Below are positions 34,854 through 44,134 of a stretch of 64,000 nucleotides of DNA, in pieces. Where the stretch lies: positions 1-64,000 of the forward strand of contig JAYOED010000005.1 in assembly GCA_038106575.1 (NCBI GenBank), given 5' to 3'. This DNA is from Ga0077527 sp038106575. GTDB lineage: Bacteria > Pseudomonadota > Gammaproteobacteria > Burkholderiales > SG8-41. The notes under the pieces were generated by a model. The model made no database searches and was not told the origin of the DNA. It saw nothing but the letters and a program-made list of their open reading frames with translations. Made by a program: the position numbers and the translations under genes. Each line of letters starts with the position of its first letter. Positions within the stretch are counted from its first letter, which is position 1.

Positions 34854-37564
34854 GGTTCACCCCCTGCACTTTCAGCGTCCGTGATGGCTTCGCAGCTGCG
34901 TTCGCGGACGCGGCACAGCGAACCCAGGTCGCAATACCGGCAGGTTTGCGGCGGTCGCTTCGGATCAACCGCAGCGTGACCGGTGACAAACTCCGTGGCA
35001 AGTTTTTCCAGCTCCGTCTGCCACGCCGAGACCAGCGAAGACCAGTCGCCATGCTCGCCGCGCTGACGGGACTCTGCAAAAGCCGCAACACCGGGCAGCA
35101 GATCGCCATCACGCGCGAGACCGACATATTCCTGCCTGCCTGCACGCACCTGCGCAAAAGCGACTGCAAAAGCCGCGGTTTCAGCGGCCACCAAATACAG
35201 CGGTAACTGGGGCTCATCGGGGCGCTCACCGAGCATCGCGGCCGTATTCGCGACACCGGTCTTGTAGTCAATGATAATGCGCCGTCCGTCAGCAGTTTGA
35301 TCAACGCGATCGAGGCGCGAATTGAGCATCAGCGGCCCGATCGCAAGCGAACGTTTGTCCTCAACCGCCGTCACGGCGAAGGGATCGCGTTTGAGATCCT
35401 GTTGCAACCAAGCATTTGCCAGCGCTATCAGCCGTTGTTTCTCGATGGCGGCAAAACGGCCCGCGAGTACCGTCGGGCGGTCGCGTCTTATGGCAGTGAT
35501 GGCGGTTTCGGCAGCCTCGGCGAGCAGAATATCGAGGCGATCTTTTTTCATCGAGGCCAGTGCAGCGCTGTCTTTTAACTGCGTCCATACGCTCGCAAGC
35601 ACGCGATGCACTAGCGTGCCCCGCTCCAGAGTATTCAAGCCCGTATGCGGTGCATCCGGCGATTCTGCATGCAGCCGGTGATTGGCATAGGCACGGAATG
35701 GACAGGCTGCCTGATCCTTGAGGAGCCCGGTGCCGCCACCCGTCACGTTACCCCCGGCGATGGGCGGTGCGATGTCCTCGACGGCGACATCGACGGCACG
35801 CGCGGCATGGATCGCCAGGCCATATTCGGCAACAGGGGCGGCTGGCTCGCCTGCGGGCACAGCGGCAATGAGCGGACTCGGCTGGAGTTCACGATCATCC
35901 TTGAGCAACGCATGGCTTACCACAACTTCCGGCGCAGCCACGCTCCAGCGACGAATCAGCCGTTGCGCGGTTTCCAGCACCTGCTCTGCCGATGACTGCG
36001 GTAGTCCAGCCACACGCTGCACCGCCAGCGGCAGAAAAGGATTGGGGCGGTAGGCAGGAGGCCAGTGCTCATCATCCAGTCCCATGACCCACAGCGCATC
36101 AAAAGTCAGGCCGGAAGTTTCGAGCACGCCCAGAATCTGGATTGGCACCTCCGGCGTCTCGGGCTGAAAAAGCGCCTCTTCGGCCAGCCGGCGCAGGCGC
36201 GACAGCGCTTCGGTATAACCCGTTTTCGGCATGACCCGGTCCAGCGTAGCAAATGCGGCCACGGTTTCATGCCAGCGCTTCAGCGTCTGGTACTCCACTG
36301 AATCCAGTGTGCGTTCTCCGGGAAAACCCGCAACCGCAAGTGCCTCCGACATCGCCCGCGCCCACTGGGAAGGCGCCTGCGCGCCGAACAGGCGCTCTTT
36401 GCGGAACCGGCTCAGACGCTGAAGCATGAGCGACAGTTGTGGACAGTTGCCGTCGGGCATGTCACGCAATCCATCGAGAGTCACCACCGGTTCCGCATGC
36501 CGACGCCAGCGCACATCCAGTTCCGCACGTGCGCTACGTTCGGATTCAGCGCCGCCGATAAAGGGCGAACGCAGCAAACGGCTCACACGCTCGTATTCAA
36601 TATTGCGGCCTGCCAGCTGCAATAACGTCAGCGCAGTATTGACGAGCGCATAGGCGGTCAGTGGCTCACCCAGCGAAAGGTTGAAAGGCAGCACGCCGGG
36701 CGCCGCATCCGGCAGCGCATAATCAGGCGCCATGGTTGCGCTGAACACTCGCACCAGCGCTGCACGACGCGCGGCAATGTCCGGCACCACGATGCCGATG
36801 TAAGCACAACCTGATTCCAGCCTCGCACGCGCCCAGGCTGCAGCAGCATTCAGCTCCTGCTCGGCATCGACGCAGGGCATGCGCGTTACTGTCGCTGTAT
36901 GTTCCGGAAAATTCGCAAGCAATACTTCGCTGCCAGCCTGCTGCAGCCCGTCGAAAAACTCCGCCTGCTGCGGCGTGAAGACTTCAAAACCGCACAAGAT
37001 AACCTGCCGGGGCACGGGAATGCTGCGGTCGATAATGAGCAGGCGCACGTGATCAGCCAACTCCACTGCATCAATGTGACCGGAGCGACGCAACTCGCGT
37101 TCATAACGTGGGCCCCATTCGAGGAAGGCCTTTGCATCCTCGTTCAGCGATGCGGCGCGCAGCCGGTTGCCGAGGCGCCAGGTTACGGTCAACTGCCAAG
37201 CCTCGTGTGCCTTCCCCGCCGCTTCGGTGACGGCGAGCAGACGGGAACCGGCCTCAGAAGATCGCACCAGTGACTCCCACAGCACGCGCGACTGCTCCTC
37301 GGACAGCATCCGCGGCAACTCGATCGATGCTGCATAACGGGCTGTCTCCGCCGCGCGCTGTATGAACCCAGTCAAAGGCAGGATGTCGGGGGTGTCCCAC
37401 AGGGCTGCGCCCTGCTTCAACTGACGCTGCAAAAAATCGCGCTGCAGGACCTGCGCCAAACGCCGGTTCGGCGTCAACAGGCAAGCCTGGTCCGCCGGGC
37501 CGGCGGTCAGCCTCGCAAAAACCTCATCCTGGAAAATCTGCGGAAACGCAGCGTCGACCGTCAT
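34850..37564 (-). CDS. AddB-like repair nuclease with iron-sulfur staple
   Basis: 904 residues. The N-terminus LLTPNRRLAQVLQRDFL is helicase-like but has no Walker A. LVMGLDDEHWPPAYRPNPFLP-type text (residues about 490-515) is typical of the beta-proteobacterial DNA-repair family paired with AddA. The nuclease core is RIIIDYKTGV. Cys in DQAACPFRAYANHRL and the later CRYCDLGSLCRVRE form the four-Cys Fe-S staple seen in AddB. It is the first gene of the pair. Confidence 0.88.
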   Translation of the reverse strand: MTVDAAFPQIFQDEVFARLTAGPADQACLLTPNRRLAQVLQRDFLQRQLKQGAALWDTPDILPLTGFIQRAAETARYAASIELPRMLSEEQSRVLWESLVRSSEAGSRLLAVTEAAGKAHEAWQLTVTWRLGNRLRAASLNEDAKAFLEWGPRYERELRRSGHIDAVELADHVRLLIIDRSIPVPRQVILCGFEVFTPQQAEFFDGLQQAGSEVLLANFPEHTATVTRMPCVDAEQELNAAAAWARARLESGCAYIGIVVPDIAARRAALVRVFSATMAPDYALPDAAPGVLPFNLSLGEPLTAYALVNTALTLLQLAGRNIEYERVSRLLRSPFIGGAESERSARAELDVRWRRHAEPVVTLDGLRDMPDGNCPQLSLMLQRLSRFRKERLFGAQAPSQWARAMSEALAVAGFPGERTLDSVEYQTLKRWHETVAAFATLDRVMPKTGYTEALSRLRRLAEEALFQPETPEVPIQILGVLETSGLTFDALWVMGLDDEHWPPAYRPNPFLPLAVQRVAGLPQSSAEQVLETAQRLIRRWSVAAPEVVVSHALLKDDRELQPSPLIAAVPAGEPAAPVAEYGLAIHAARAVDVAVEDIAPPIAGGNVTGGGTGLLKDQAACPFRAYANHRLHAESPDAPHTGLNTLERGTLVHRVLASVWTQLKDSAALASMKKDRLDILLAEAAETAITAIRRDRPTVLAGRFAAIEKQRLIALANAWLQQDLKRDPFAVTAVEDKRSLAIGPLMLNSRLDRVDQTADGRRIIIDYKTGVANTAAMLGERPDEPQLPLYLVAAETAAFAVAFAQVRAGRQEYVGLARDGDLLPGVAAFAESRQRGEHGDWSSLVSAWQTELEKLATEFVTGHAAVDPKRPPQTCRYCDLGSLCRVRERSCEAITDAESAGGEP

Positions 37565-37621
37565 GGGCCATCATGATAAACCCGGCAATGCCAGTTGATT
37601 CCAGAGCGCCTTTGGGGAACG

Positions 37622-37650
37622 AAAAACAAAACGGCCTCAAGATGCGGCCG
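37622..37650 (-). terminator. Intrinsic terminator of fdxA
   Basis: On the minus strand CGGCC-gcatcttga-GGCCG is followed directly by TTTTGTTTTT, 29 nt after the fdxA stop codon. Confidence 0.7.
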
Positions 37651-37678
37651 CCCAGGGTTCACGTCGAGAATGAAAAGA

Positions 37679-38002
37679 CTATTTTTCGAGCAAATGCTTT
37701 TTCTGCTTGGTTTTCGCCCACGCATCAGCATCCGCCGGCGCATCCTTTTTCTCGATGATAGCGGGCCATGTCTTGGCGAGCTCGGCATTCAGAGCGATGA
37801 ATTCGCGCTGATCGTCCGGCACGTCATCCTCGGCGAAAATGGCATCAACCGGGCATTCCGCTACACACAGTGTGCAGTCGATGCACTCGTCGGGATCAAT
37901 GACCAGCATGTTCGGCCCTTCGCGGAAGCAGTCCACGGGGCAGACGTCAACACAGTCGGAGTATTTGCATTTGATGCATGTTTCGGTAACGACGTAGGTC
38001 AT
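37679..38002 (-). CDS. fdxA: 7Fe-8S ferredoxin FdxA
   Basis: 107 residues. CIKCKYSDCVDVCPVDC binds the 3Fe-4S cluster and part of the second site, CIDCTLCVAECP the 4Fe-4S cluster, followed by the conserved acidic and C-terminal extension (DDVPDDQREFIALNAELA) of this family. It carries electrons in the cytoplasm. It is divergent from trxA and followed by its own terminator. Confidence 0.96.
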   Translation of the reverse strand: MTYVVTETCIKCKYSDCVDVCPVDCFREGPNMLVIDPDECIDCTLCVAECPVDAIFAEDDVPDDQREFIALNAELAKTWPAIIEKKDAPADADAWAKTKQKKHLLEK

Positions 38003-38195
38003 GATGATCTCTGACTATTGCCGTCTTGAAACGGCCGGAAAAAGCCTCATTCTAGCAGATGCTGCAGGGCAATAAGCCGGGGCTGTCACGGGGGTATGAC
38101 TTCCCAAAATGCGTGTTTTTGGATAGCATATATCCGTCTATCCTCCGCTGCGGCCCCGCAGCGTATCTCTTTTTCTAGTCAAGGCAGGACCCTAA

Positions 38196-38522
38196 ATGAG
38201 TGAGCATATTCACCACGTTACTGATGATTCTTTTGACCCCGAAGTGCTGCAATCTGCAACCCCGGTTTTGGTCGACTACTGGGCGGAATGGTGTGGCCCC
38301 TGCAAGATGATTGCACCGATTCTCGACGAAGTGGCCCGGGAATATTCAGGCAAGTTGAAAGTCGCCAAACTCAACATTGATGACAATCAGGCGACACCGC
38401 CCAAATACGGCATTCGTGGCATCCCGACGCTGATGCTGTTCAAGAACGGGGCCGTTGAGGCGACCAAGGTTGGCGCCCTGTCGAAATCTCAATTGACAGC
38501 ATTCATTGACAGCCATATCTGA
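38196..38522 (+). CDS. trxA: Thioredoxin 1
   Basis: 108 residues. DYWAEWCGPCKMIAP contains the redox-active WCGPC site, and GIRGIPTLMLFKNG the cis-Pro loop. It reduces protein disulfides in the cytoplasm. The trxA-rho order is the usual one in Betaproteobacteria; 146 nt separate the two. Confidence 0.97.
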   Translation: MSEHIHHVTDDSFDPEVLQSATPVLVDYWAEWCGPCKMIAPILDEVAREYSGKLKVAKLNIDDNQATPPKYGIRGIPTLMLFKNGAVEATKVGALSKSQLTAFIDSHI

Positions 38523-38668
38523 ACGCTATACCCTTTCGCCGTCGCCTGATCGTATAGCTGCTGTCGGCAGCGAATAAACAAGAGCACGACAGGCGCCGGC
38601 GAAATCAGCAGCACGGCCGGTTTTCTTATCCCAATCCCTGGTTTTCCAGCCATCAGCGCCCGAAGTCC

Positions 38669-39928
38669 ATGCATTTATCCGATCTTAAAAATCTGCCCAT
38701 CGGCGAACTCGTCGATATGGCCGTTGTTAAGGAAATTGACGGCGCCAACCGGCTGCGCAAGCAGGAACTGATCTTCGCGCTGCTGAAAAATCAGGCCAAG
38801 AAAGGCGAGTCGATATTCGGAGGCGGAACACTCGAGGTACTTCCCGACGGATTCGGCTTCCTTCGCTCACCGGATACCTCGTATCTCGCCGGCACCGACG
38901 ACATTTACGTTTCACCTTCGCAGATCCGCCGCTTCAATCTGCACACCGGCGACACCATCGAAGGCGAAATCCGCGCGCCCAAGGAAGGCGAACGCTATTT
39001 CGCCCTGGTCAAGGTCGACAGAGTCAATGAAGACTCGCCTGAAAACTCGAAGCACAAGATCCTGTTCGAGAACCTGACCCCGTATCACCCGACCGAACAT
39101 CTCAAGCTCGAACGAGACATCAAGGCTGAGGAAAACTTCACCGGCCGCATCATCGACATCATCGCCCCCATCGGCAAGGGCCAGCGCGGCCTGATCGTCT
39201 CGCCACCCAAGGCCGGCAAGACGGTGCTGATGCAGCACATCGCACACGCCATCACCTCCAATCATCCCGAGGTCGTGCTGATCGTGCTGTTGATTGACGA
39301 ACGGCCGGAGGAAGTTACCGAAATGCAACGCTCGGTCAAGGGCGAGGTGCTGTCCTCGACCTTTGACGAACCGGCTAGCCGTCACGTTCAGGTCGCCGAA
39401 ATGGTCATCGAAAAAGCCAAGCGTCTTGTTGAACACAAGAAGGATGTGGTCATCCTGCTCGACTCGATCACGCGGCTGGCGCGCGCCTACAATACCGTGG
39501 TGCCAGCCTCGGGCAAGGTGCTGACCGGGGGCGTAGACGCCAACGCGCTGCAGCGCCCGAAACGGTTTTTCGGAGCCGCGCGCAATGTCGAGGAAGGCGG
39601 CAGCCTTACCATCCTCGCCACCGCTCTGATTGATACCGGTTCACGCATGGATGACGTGATCTACGAAGAATTCAAGGGCACCGGCAACATGGAAATCCAC
39701 CTTGACCGACGCATGTACGAAAAGCGTATCTTCCCCGCGATCAACGTCAACCGCTCCGGTACGCGCCGCGAAGAACTGCTGATCCCGAAAGACGTGCTGC
39801 AGAAAATCTGGGTATTGCGCAAGCTGCTCTACCCGATGGACGAACTGGAAGCCACTGAGTTCCTGCTCGACAAGGTTCGCGCCACCAAGAACAACGCGGA
39901 TTTCTTCGACTCGATGCGGCGCGGCTGA
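38669..39928 (+). CDS. rho: Transcription termination factor Rho
   Basis: 419 residues, the standard size. The RNA-binding cold-shock-like domain includes GGTLEVLPDGFGFLRSPDTS. IVSPPKAGKTVLMQHIAHA is the Walker A, VILLDSITRLARAYN the Walker B, and TGGVDANALQRPKRFFGAAR the Q/R loop region. It is a hexameric RNA helicase ending transcription. No strong ribosome site is seen before the ATG. Confidence 0.98.
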   Translation: MHLSDLKNLPIGELVDMAVVKEIDGANRLRKQELIFALLKNQAKKGESIFGGGTLEVLPDGFGFLRSPDTSYLAGTDDIYVSPSQIRRFNLHTGDTIEGEIRAPKEGERYFALVKVDRVNEDSPENSKHKILFENLTPYHPTEHLKLERDIKAEENFTGRIIDIIAPIGKGQRGLIVSPPKAGKTVLMQHIAHAITSNHPEVVLIVLLIDERPEEVTEMQRSVKGEVLSSTFDEPASRHVQVAEMVIEKAKRLVEHKKDVVILLDSITRLARAYNTVVPASGKVLTGGVDANALQRPKRFFGAARNVEEGGSLTILATALIDTGSRMDDVIYEEFKGTGNMEIHLDRRMYEKRIFPAINVNRSGTRREELLIPKDVLQKIWVLRKLLYPMDELEATEFLLDKVRATKNNADFFDSMRRG

Positions 39929-40001
39929 CCACCCTTACCCGCCCATTTACCTACCACGCCCGGTATCCGGACGGAACACTCAGGGACTTAACGGACAGCC
40001 C

Positions 40002-40024
40002 TTACATTTTTCGTGAAAATGTAA
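40002..40024. repeat. Perfect 9-bp inverted repeat between rho and the lipoprotein gene
   Basis: TTACATTTT-tcgtg-AAAATGTAA lies 73 nt after rho. It could be an operator or a processing hairpin; the T-run sits within the left arm rather than after the stem, so it is not a standard terminator. Confidence 0.5.
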
Positions 40025-40162
40025 CCCTCTGTTGACTTTCTGCCGCAATATTTGACCCCCTATTCCTCGGGAAGTTATTTCACTACCTTGTGTTAGCGCT
40101 TTAGCATTACACATGGTTACGGCGTTTTTCGTGTTTCCAGCGGTATCTAGGAGGGTCTCATC

Positions 40163-40600
40163 ATGCCCCGATTACTGCTGACACTCCTTATCCTTTTGCT
40201 TGCCGGTTGCACGCTGCCCCGGTTGCCTCCAATGCCTGAAGATGCAGTTGCAAAGCGCTTCAAGCCAATGCCCGACAAATCTGTGATCTACCTCGTTCGG
40301 CATAGACTTGATCCAAGCTATATCGTACCTGTCGTGTTCGACGATCAGATGATAGGCTCCACATACGGCGGCACCTATATGCGAATTGAAACTTCCGCGG
40401 GCAAACATCGGTTGAGCGGATTTGCCGCAGATTCCGGATCCATAACCCTGACAACCGAGCCTGGAAAACTGTATTTCGTACAGCACAGCGCTTACGGTTT
40501 CCTTTATTCGTTCCACAATTCCAATTTTCAGCTCGTAGACGGTGCCTATGGACGTACCTTGGTCATGGGGGGCGAAATCTCAGCATTGATCAGCCAGTAA
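40163..40600 (+). CDS. Outer-membrane-type lipoprotein, DUF2846-like
   Basis: 145 residues. MPRLLLTLLILLLAG-C is a lipoprotein signal with Cys18. The mature part (SVIYLVRHRLDPSYIVPVVF, MRIETSAGKHRLSGFA, LEPGKLYFV-like text) resembles the DUF2846 beta-sandwich. Function unknown. TAGGAGGG precedes the ATG. It lies between rho and rpmE. Confidence 0.75.
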   Translation: MPRLLLTLLILLLAGCTLPRLPPMPEDAVAKRFKPMPDKSVIYLVRHRLDPSYIVPVVFDDQMIGSTYGGTYMRIETSAGKHRLSGFAADSGSITLTTEPGKLYFVQHSAYGFLYSFHNSNFQLVDGAYGRTLVMGGEISALISQ

Positions 40601-40724
40601 CAGGGCGTAACCCGCGGTATTGGCGGAGCGCTGGACGGGATCTCCGGGCAACTTGCCTGTAACACCGGTTTCGCCGATAATTCTGGGTTTCCCGCGCAGG
40701 CGGTTACCAGTTCAGGATATCCCC

Positions 40725-40958
40725 ATGAAGTCCGACATACACCCAGAATATGTAGAAATATCAGTGACTTGCAGCTGCGGCAACAAGTGGCAGACACGCT
40801 CGACCATGGCCAAGGATTTGCAAGTTGAAGTCTGCTCCTCCTGCCATCCATTCTATACCGGCAAACAGAAGATCCTCGATACCGCCGGCCGCGTCGAAAA
40901 ATTCAACCAGAAATACGGCAAGCGTACGCCCGCCAGAAGCAAGGCCGCTGCGGCCTGA
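40725..40958 (+). CDS. rpmE: Ribosomal protein L31 (zinc-containing type)
   Basis: 77 residues. MKSDIHPEYVEISVTCSCGN opens the protein. Cys in VTCSCG and CSSCHPFYTGKQK make the zinc site of the C+ form of L31, and DTAGRVEKFNQKYG is the conserved end. AGGA before ATG 40725 sets the start; the frame is open far upstream. A strong terminator follows. Confidence 0.96.
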   Translation: MKSDIHPEYVEISVTCSCGNKWQTRSTMAKDLQVEVCSSCHPFYTGKQKILDTAGRVEKFNQKYGKRTPARSKAAAA

Positions 40959-40979
40959 TGTTGTCTTTGTATTGATCCA

Positions 40980-41009
40980 GGGCAGCCCCGCGGGCTGCCC
41001 TTTCTTTTT
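40980..41009 (+). terminator. Intrinsic terminator of rpmE
   Basis: GGGCAGCCC-cg-GGGCTGCCC followed by TTTCTTTTT, 20 nt after the rpmE stop. Confidence 0.9.
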
Positions 41010-41075
41010 ATGGAACCCGTTCATCTGCAGCTTACGTACTAGTCGGCACCCACATCGGCATACAGGAGTTGAATC

Positions 41076-42134
41076 ATGAAATCGTTTCGCATCGCAGTAA
41101 TCCCCGGCGACGGCATCGGCAAGGAAGTCATGCCTGAAGGTCTGCGTGTCATGGAAGCGGTCGGCCGCAAATTCGGCATCCAGTGGAAATTCGATGAACT
41201 CGACTGGAGCTGCGATTACTACGCCAAGCACGGTCGCATGATGCCCGAGGACGGTCTCAAGCAACTCGAAAAACATGACGCCGTATACTTCGGCGCCGTG
41301 GGCTGGCCGGCGATGCTGCCGGACCATATTTCCCTCTGGGGCCTGTTGATCCCCTTTCGCCGAGGCTACGACCAGTATGTCAATCTGCGTCCGGTCCGGC
41401 TGATGCCTGGCATGAAATGCCCGCTGGCCGACCGCAAGCCCGGCGATATTGATTTCTGGGTGGTACGTGAAAACAGCGAGGGCGAATACTCCTCAGTCGG
41501 CGGTCGCATGTTCGGCGGCACCGACCGCGAATTCGTCACGCAACAGGCGATCTTCTCCCGCCATGGCGTCGACCGCATCCTCAAGTTTGCCTATGAACTG
41601 GCGCAAAAACGTCCGAAGAAACACCTGACCTCGGCCACCAAATCAAACGGCATTTCGATCTCCATGCCGTACTGGGACGAACGGGTCAAGGAAATGGCGG
41701 CGAAATACCCCGACGTCAAGACCGACCAGTACCACATCGACATCCTGACCGCGCATTTCGTGATGCACCCCGACTGGTTTGACGTGGTGGTTGCTTCCAA
41801 CCTGTTCGGCGACATCCTCTCCGACCTCGGCCCCGCCGCCACCGGCACCATCGGCATCGCGCCTTCGGCCAACATGAACCCGGAGAAAAAGTTTCCCTCG
41901 CTGTTCGAGCCGGTGCATGGCTCGGCGCCGGACATCTACGGCAAGAAAATCGCCAACCCGGTCGGCCAGATCTGGGCCGGTGCGATGATGCTCGACCACC
42001 TGGGATGCCCGGAAGCGGGTGCTGCAGTTGTCAAGGCCATTGAAACCGCGCTGCGCGAAGGTCCGAAGACACCGGACCTCGGCGGCAAGGCAATGACCGC
42101 AGACCTCGGCAAGGCCGTCGCCGACGCGCTGTAA
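41076..42134 (+). CDS. ttuC: Tartrate/D-malate dehydrogenase (decarboxylating)
   Basis: 352 residues of the isocitrate/isopropylmalate dehydrogenase superfamily. AVIPGDGIGKEVMPEGLRVM is the N-terminal signature, and GLLIPFRRGYDQYVNLRPVR, with Leu-rich loop lacking the isocitrate Ser, marks the tartrate dehydrogenase group. VVASNLFGDILSDLGPAATG is the metal/NAD site. It oxidises tartrate or D-malate with NAD. CAGGAG lies before the ATG. Confidence 0.88.
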   Translation: MKSFRIAVIPGDGIGKEVMPEGLRVMEAVGRKFGIQWKFDELDWSCDYYAKHGRMMPEDGLKQLEKHDAVYFGAVGWPAMLPDHISLWGLLIPFRRGYDQYVNLRPVRLMPGMKCPLADRKPGDIDFWVVRENSEGEYSSVGGRMFGGTDREFVTQQAIFSRHGVDRILKFAYELAQKRPKKHLTSATKSNGISISMPYWDERVKEMAAKYPDVKTDQYHIDILTAHFVMHPDWFDVVVASNLFGDILSDLGPAATGTIGIAPSANMNPEKKFPSLFEPVHGSAPDIYGKKIANPVGQIWAGAMMLDHLGCPEAGAAVVKAIETALREGPKTPDLGGKAMTADLGKAVADAL

Positions 42135-42140
42135 TACCGC

Positions 42141-42311
42141 TTAGTACGCAGCGACGCCACCGTCGCTGCGCGGATCGGCGCCGCCTTCGAGCATGCCGTC
42201 GGCATGGCGGATGATCATGCCGGCATGGCCTACGGTTTCGTCGTACGCACCGATGATTTCCACCTCGTGACCGCGTTCGGCGAGTTCACTCACGATGCCC
42301 GCGTCGCTCAT
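42141..42311 (-). pseudogene. Gamma-glutamyltransferase C-terminal remnant
   Basis: 56 residues: LAERGHEVEIIGAYDE, GHAGMIIRHADGMLEGGADP and RSDGGVAAY. The GGADPRSDG end is the hallmark C-terminus of gamma-glutamyltransferases, which are normally over 500 residues. Nothing upstream (42312-42478) continues it, so it is a 5'-deleted fragment. Confidence 0.75.
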
Positions 42312-42478
42312 AACGTAATGTTTTAAATAAAGTTTCCGGAAACCATTCGCGTGCTAACCGTGCGCAGTCAGCAGTCATGCAGGAAAATGAATCCAATTGT
42401 GGTGCGCGACCGCACCAATTGAGGGCAAACGCGCCGGGATGGTGCTGCTCACCACGCGTGTGCGGATAAAATGAACGG

Positions 42479-44122
42479 ATGACGAAGCGCATTTTTCCTT
42501 TGCACATCCCTGTCCGGGTGCTGCTGATCGCAATCCTGTGTCTGGCGTGGCTACTGCCAGGACTGGTCGGCCATGATCCATGGAAGCCTGATGAGGCCTA
42601 CACCTTCGGCGCGGTCTATGAAATCCTGCGCGGCGGCAGTTGGGTGGTGCCGCAGATTGCCGGCGAGCCGTTCATGGACAAGCCACCGTTGTTCTATCTC
42701 AGCGCCGCCGCCAGCGCAGTCCTTTTTTCCCCGTTGCTGCCGCTGCACGACGCCGCTCGACTCGTCGCAGGCTTCTACATCGGGCTGGCACTGCTGTTCA
42801 CTGCACTGGCGTCACGCGAACTGCACGGTCCCCGCCATGGCCTGACGGCCGCACTGTTGCTGCTCGGCTGCCTCGGGCTGGTGGTCCGCAGCCACCAGTT
42901 GATTGCGGATGTCGCAGCACTGACCGGATTCGCCATGGCGTATTACGGCGTCGCCCTCGCGGCGCGACGCGCCGTTACCGGCGGATTCTGGCTGGGAACC
43001 GCATGTGGTCTGGTATTCATGACCATGGGCATACCGGAGGCCGTGATCATTGCGGTCATTGCCGCAAGCCTGCCGCTGCTCAGCCTGCGCTGGCGCGCCT
43101 CACAGTTCGCGGTAACACTGGTGTTCGCGTTTATCGCATCCCTGCCCTGGTTGACGGTATGGCCGCTGCTTCTGGTGCAACGCGAGCCGGTGCTGTTCAT
43201 CACCTGGCTGACTGCCGAGAATCTCGCGCGCTTCTTTGATTTCCGCAATCTTCCGGACGGCATCGCCTACTACCTGAAAATCCTGCCGTGGTATGCCTTT
43301 CCGGCCTGGCCGCTTGCGCTGTGGACGCTGTGGCGCGCGCGACGCATGCAGCAGCTTTCCTCAACCGGCACCTTACTTCCCGGGCTGGGCTTTCTGGCCT
43401 CGTTGCTGATGCTCGGCGGCGCCGCAGAATCCCGCGAACTGTATGCCATGCCGATGCTGATTCCGCTGGCATTGCTCGCGGTACCCGCCATCGAGCCCCT
43501 GCGCCGCGGCGCAGCCAACGGCTGGTACTGGTTCAGCGTGATGACCTTTACCTTTTTCATCGCCGTGGGCTGGTTCTACTGGAGCGCACTGGAACTTGGC
43601 GTCCCGGCACGACTGCACACGCATCTTCATACCATACGCCCGGGTTACGATTTCGGTTTCCACTGGTTCCCGTTCCTGCTCGGCCTCGCTTACACCTCCT
43701 GCTGGTTTGCGCTACTGGTCAAACTGCCGCGCAATGCCGAACGCCCGCTGATCGTCTGGGCGGCGGGTCTCACCGCGATGTGGGCGTTGCTCGCCACGCT
43801 GTTCATCGGTTGGGTCGACACTGCAAAAAGCTACCGTTCGATGGTCACTGACATGGTGCGTGCCATACCCGTAGAATACGTGTGCATTGCCAGTCGGGAC
43901 CTAGGTGAGCCACAACGCGCGATGCTTCACTATTTCGCGGATATCCGCAGCCAGCGAGTCGAGGTGGTATCCCGTTCCAGCGAATGCGACTTGCTGCTGA
44001 CGCAAGGCAAGCCCCCGGATGAACTGCTGGTGCCCCGCGAATGGCGCAAGATATGGGAAGGCCACCGACCCGGCGACAAGGACGAACGATTCCGTCTCTA
44101 TCGACGTCAACCCGGCAAATAG
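42479..44122 (+). CDS. GT39/ArnT-like membrane glycosyltransferase
   Basis: 547 residues with about 11 membrane helices. HDPWKPDEAYTFGAVYEILR and EPFMDKPPLFYLSAA are the acidic D-E and K-P-P motifs of the ArnT/PMT-type family, which uses undecaprenyl-linked sugars to modify lipid A or proteins. ArnT itself adds aminoarabinose to lipid A; no arn gene cluster is present here, so the sugar is uncertain. It is followed 12 nt later by hslO. Confidence 0.85.
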   Translation: MTKRIFPLHIPVRVLLIAILCLAWLLPGLVGHDPWKPDEAYTFGAVYEILRGGSWVVPQIAGEPFMDKPPLFYLSAAASAVLFSPLLPLHDAARLVAGFYIGLALLFTALASRELHGPRHGLTAALLLLGCLGLVVRSHQLIADVAALTGFAMAYYGVALAARRAVTGGFWLGTACGLVFMTMGIPEAVIIAVIAASLPLLSLRWRASQFAVTLVFAFIASLPWLTVWPLLLVQREPVLFITWLTAENLARFFDFRNLPDGIAYYLKILPWYAFPAWPLALWTLWRARRMQQLSSTGTLLPGLGFLASLLMLGGAAESRELYAMPMLIPLALLAVPAIEPLRRGAANGWYWFSVMTFTFFIAVGWFYWSALELGVPARLHTHLHTIRPGYDFGFHWFPFLLGLAYTSCWFALLVKLPRNAERPLIVWAAGLTAMWALLATLFIGWVDTAKSYRSMVTDMVRAIPVEYVCIASRDLGEPQRAMLHYFADIRSQRVEVVSRSSECDLLLTQGKPPDELLVPREWRKIWEGHRPGDKDERFRLYRRQPGK

Positions 44123-44134
44123 CGGGGAGAATGC

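Noticed and set aside
42479..44122. Bona fide arnT (aminoarabinose transferase)
   Set aside because: Motifs fit the wider GT39/ArnT superfamily, but there is no arn operon here to support that sugar.
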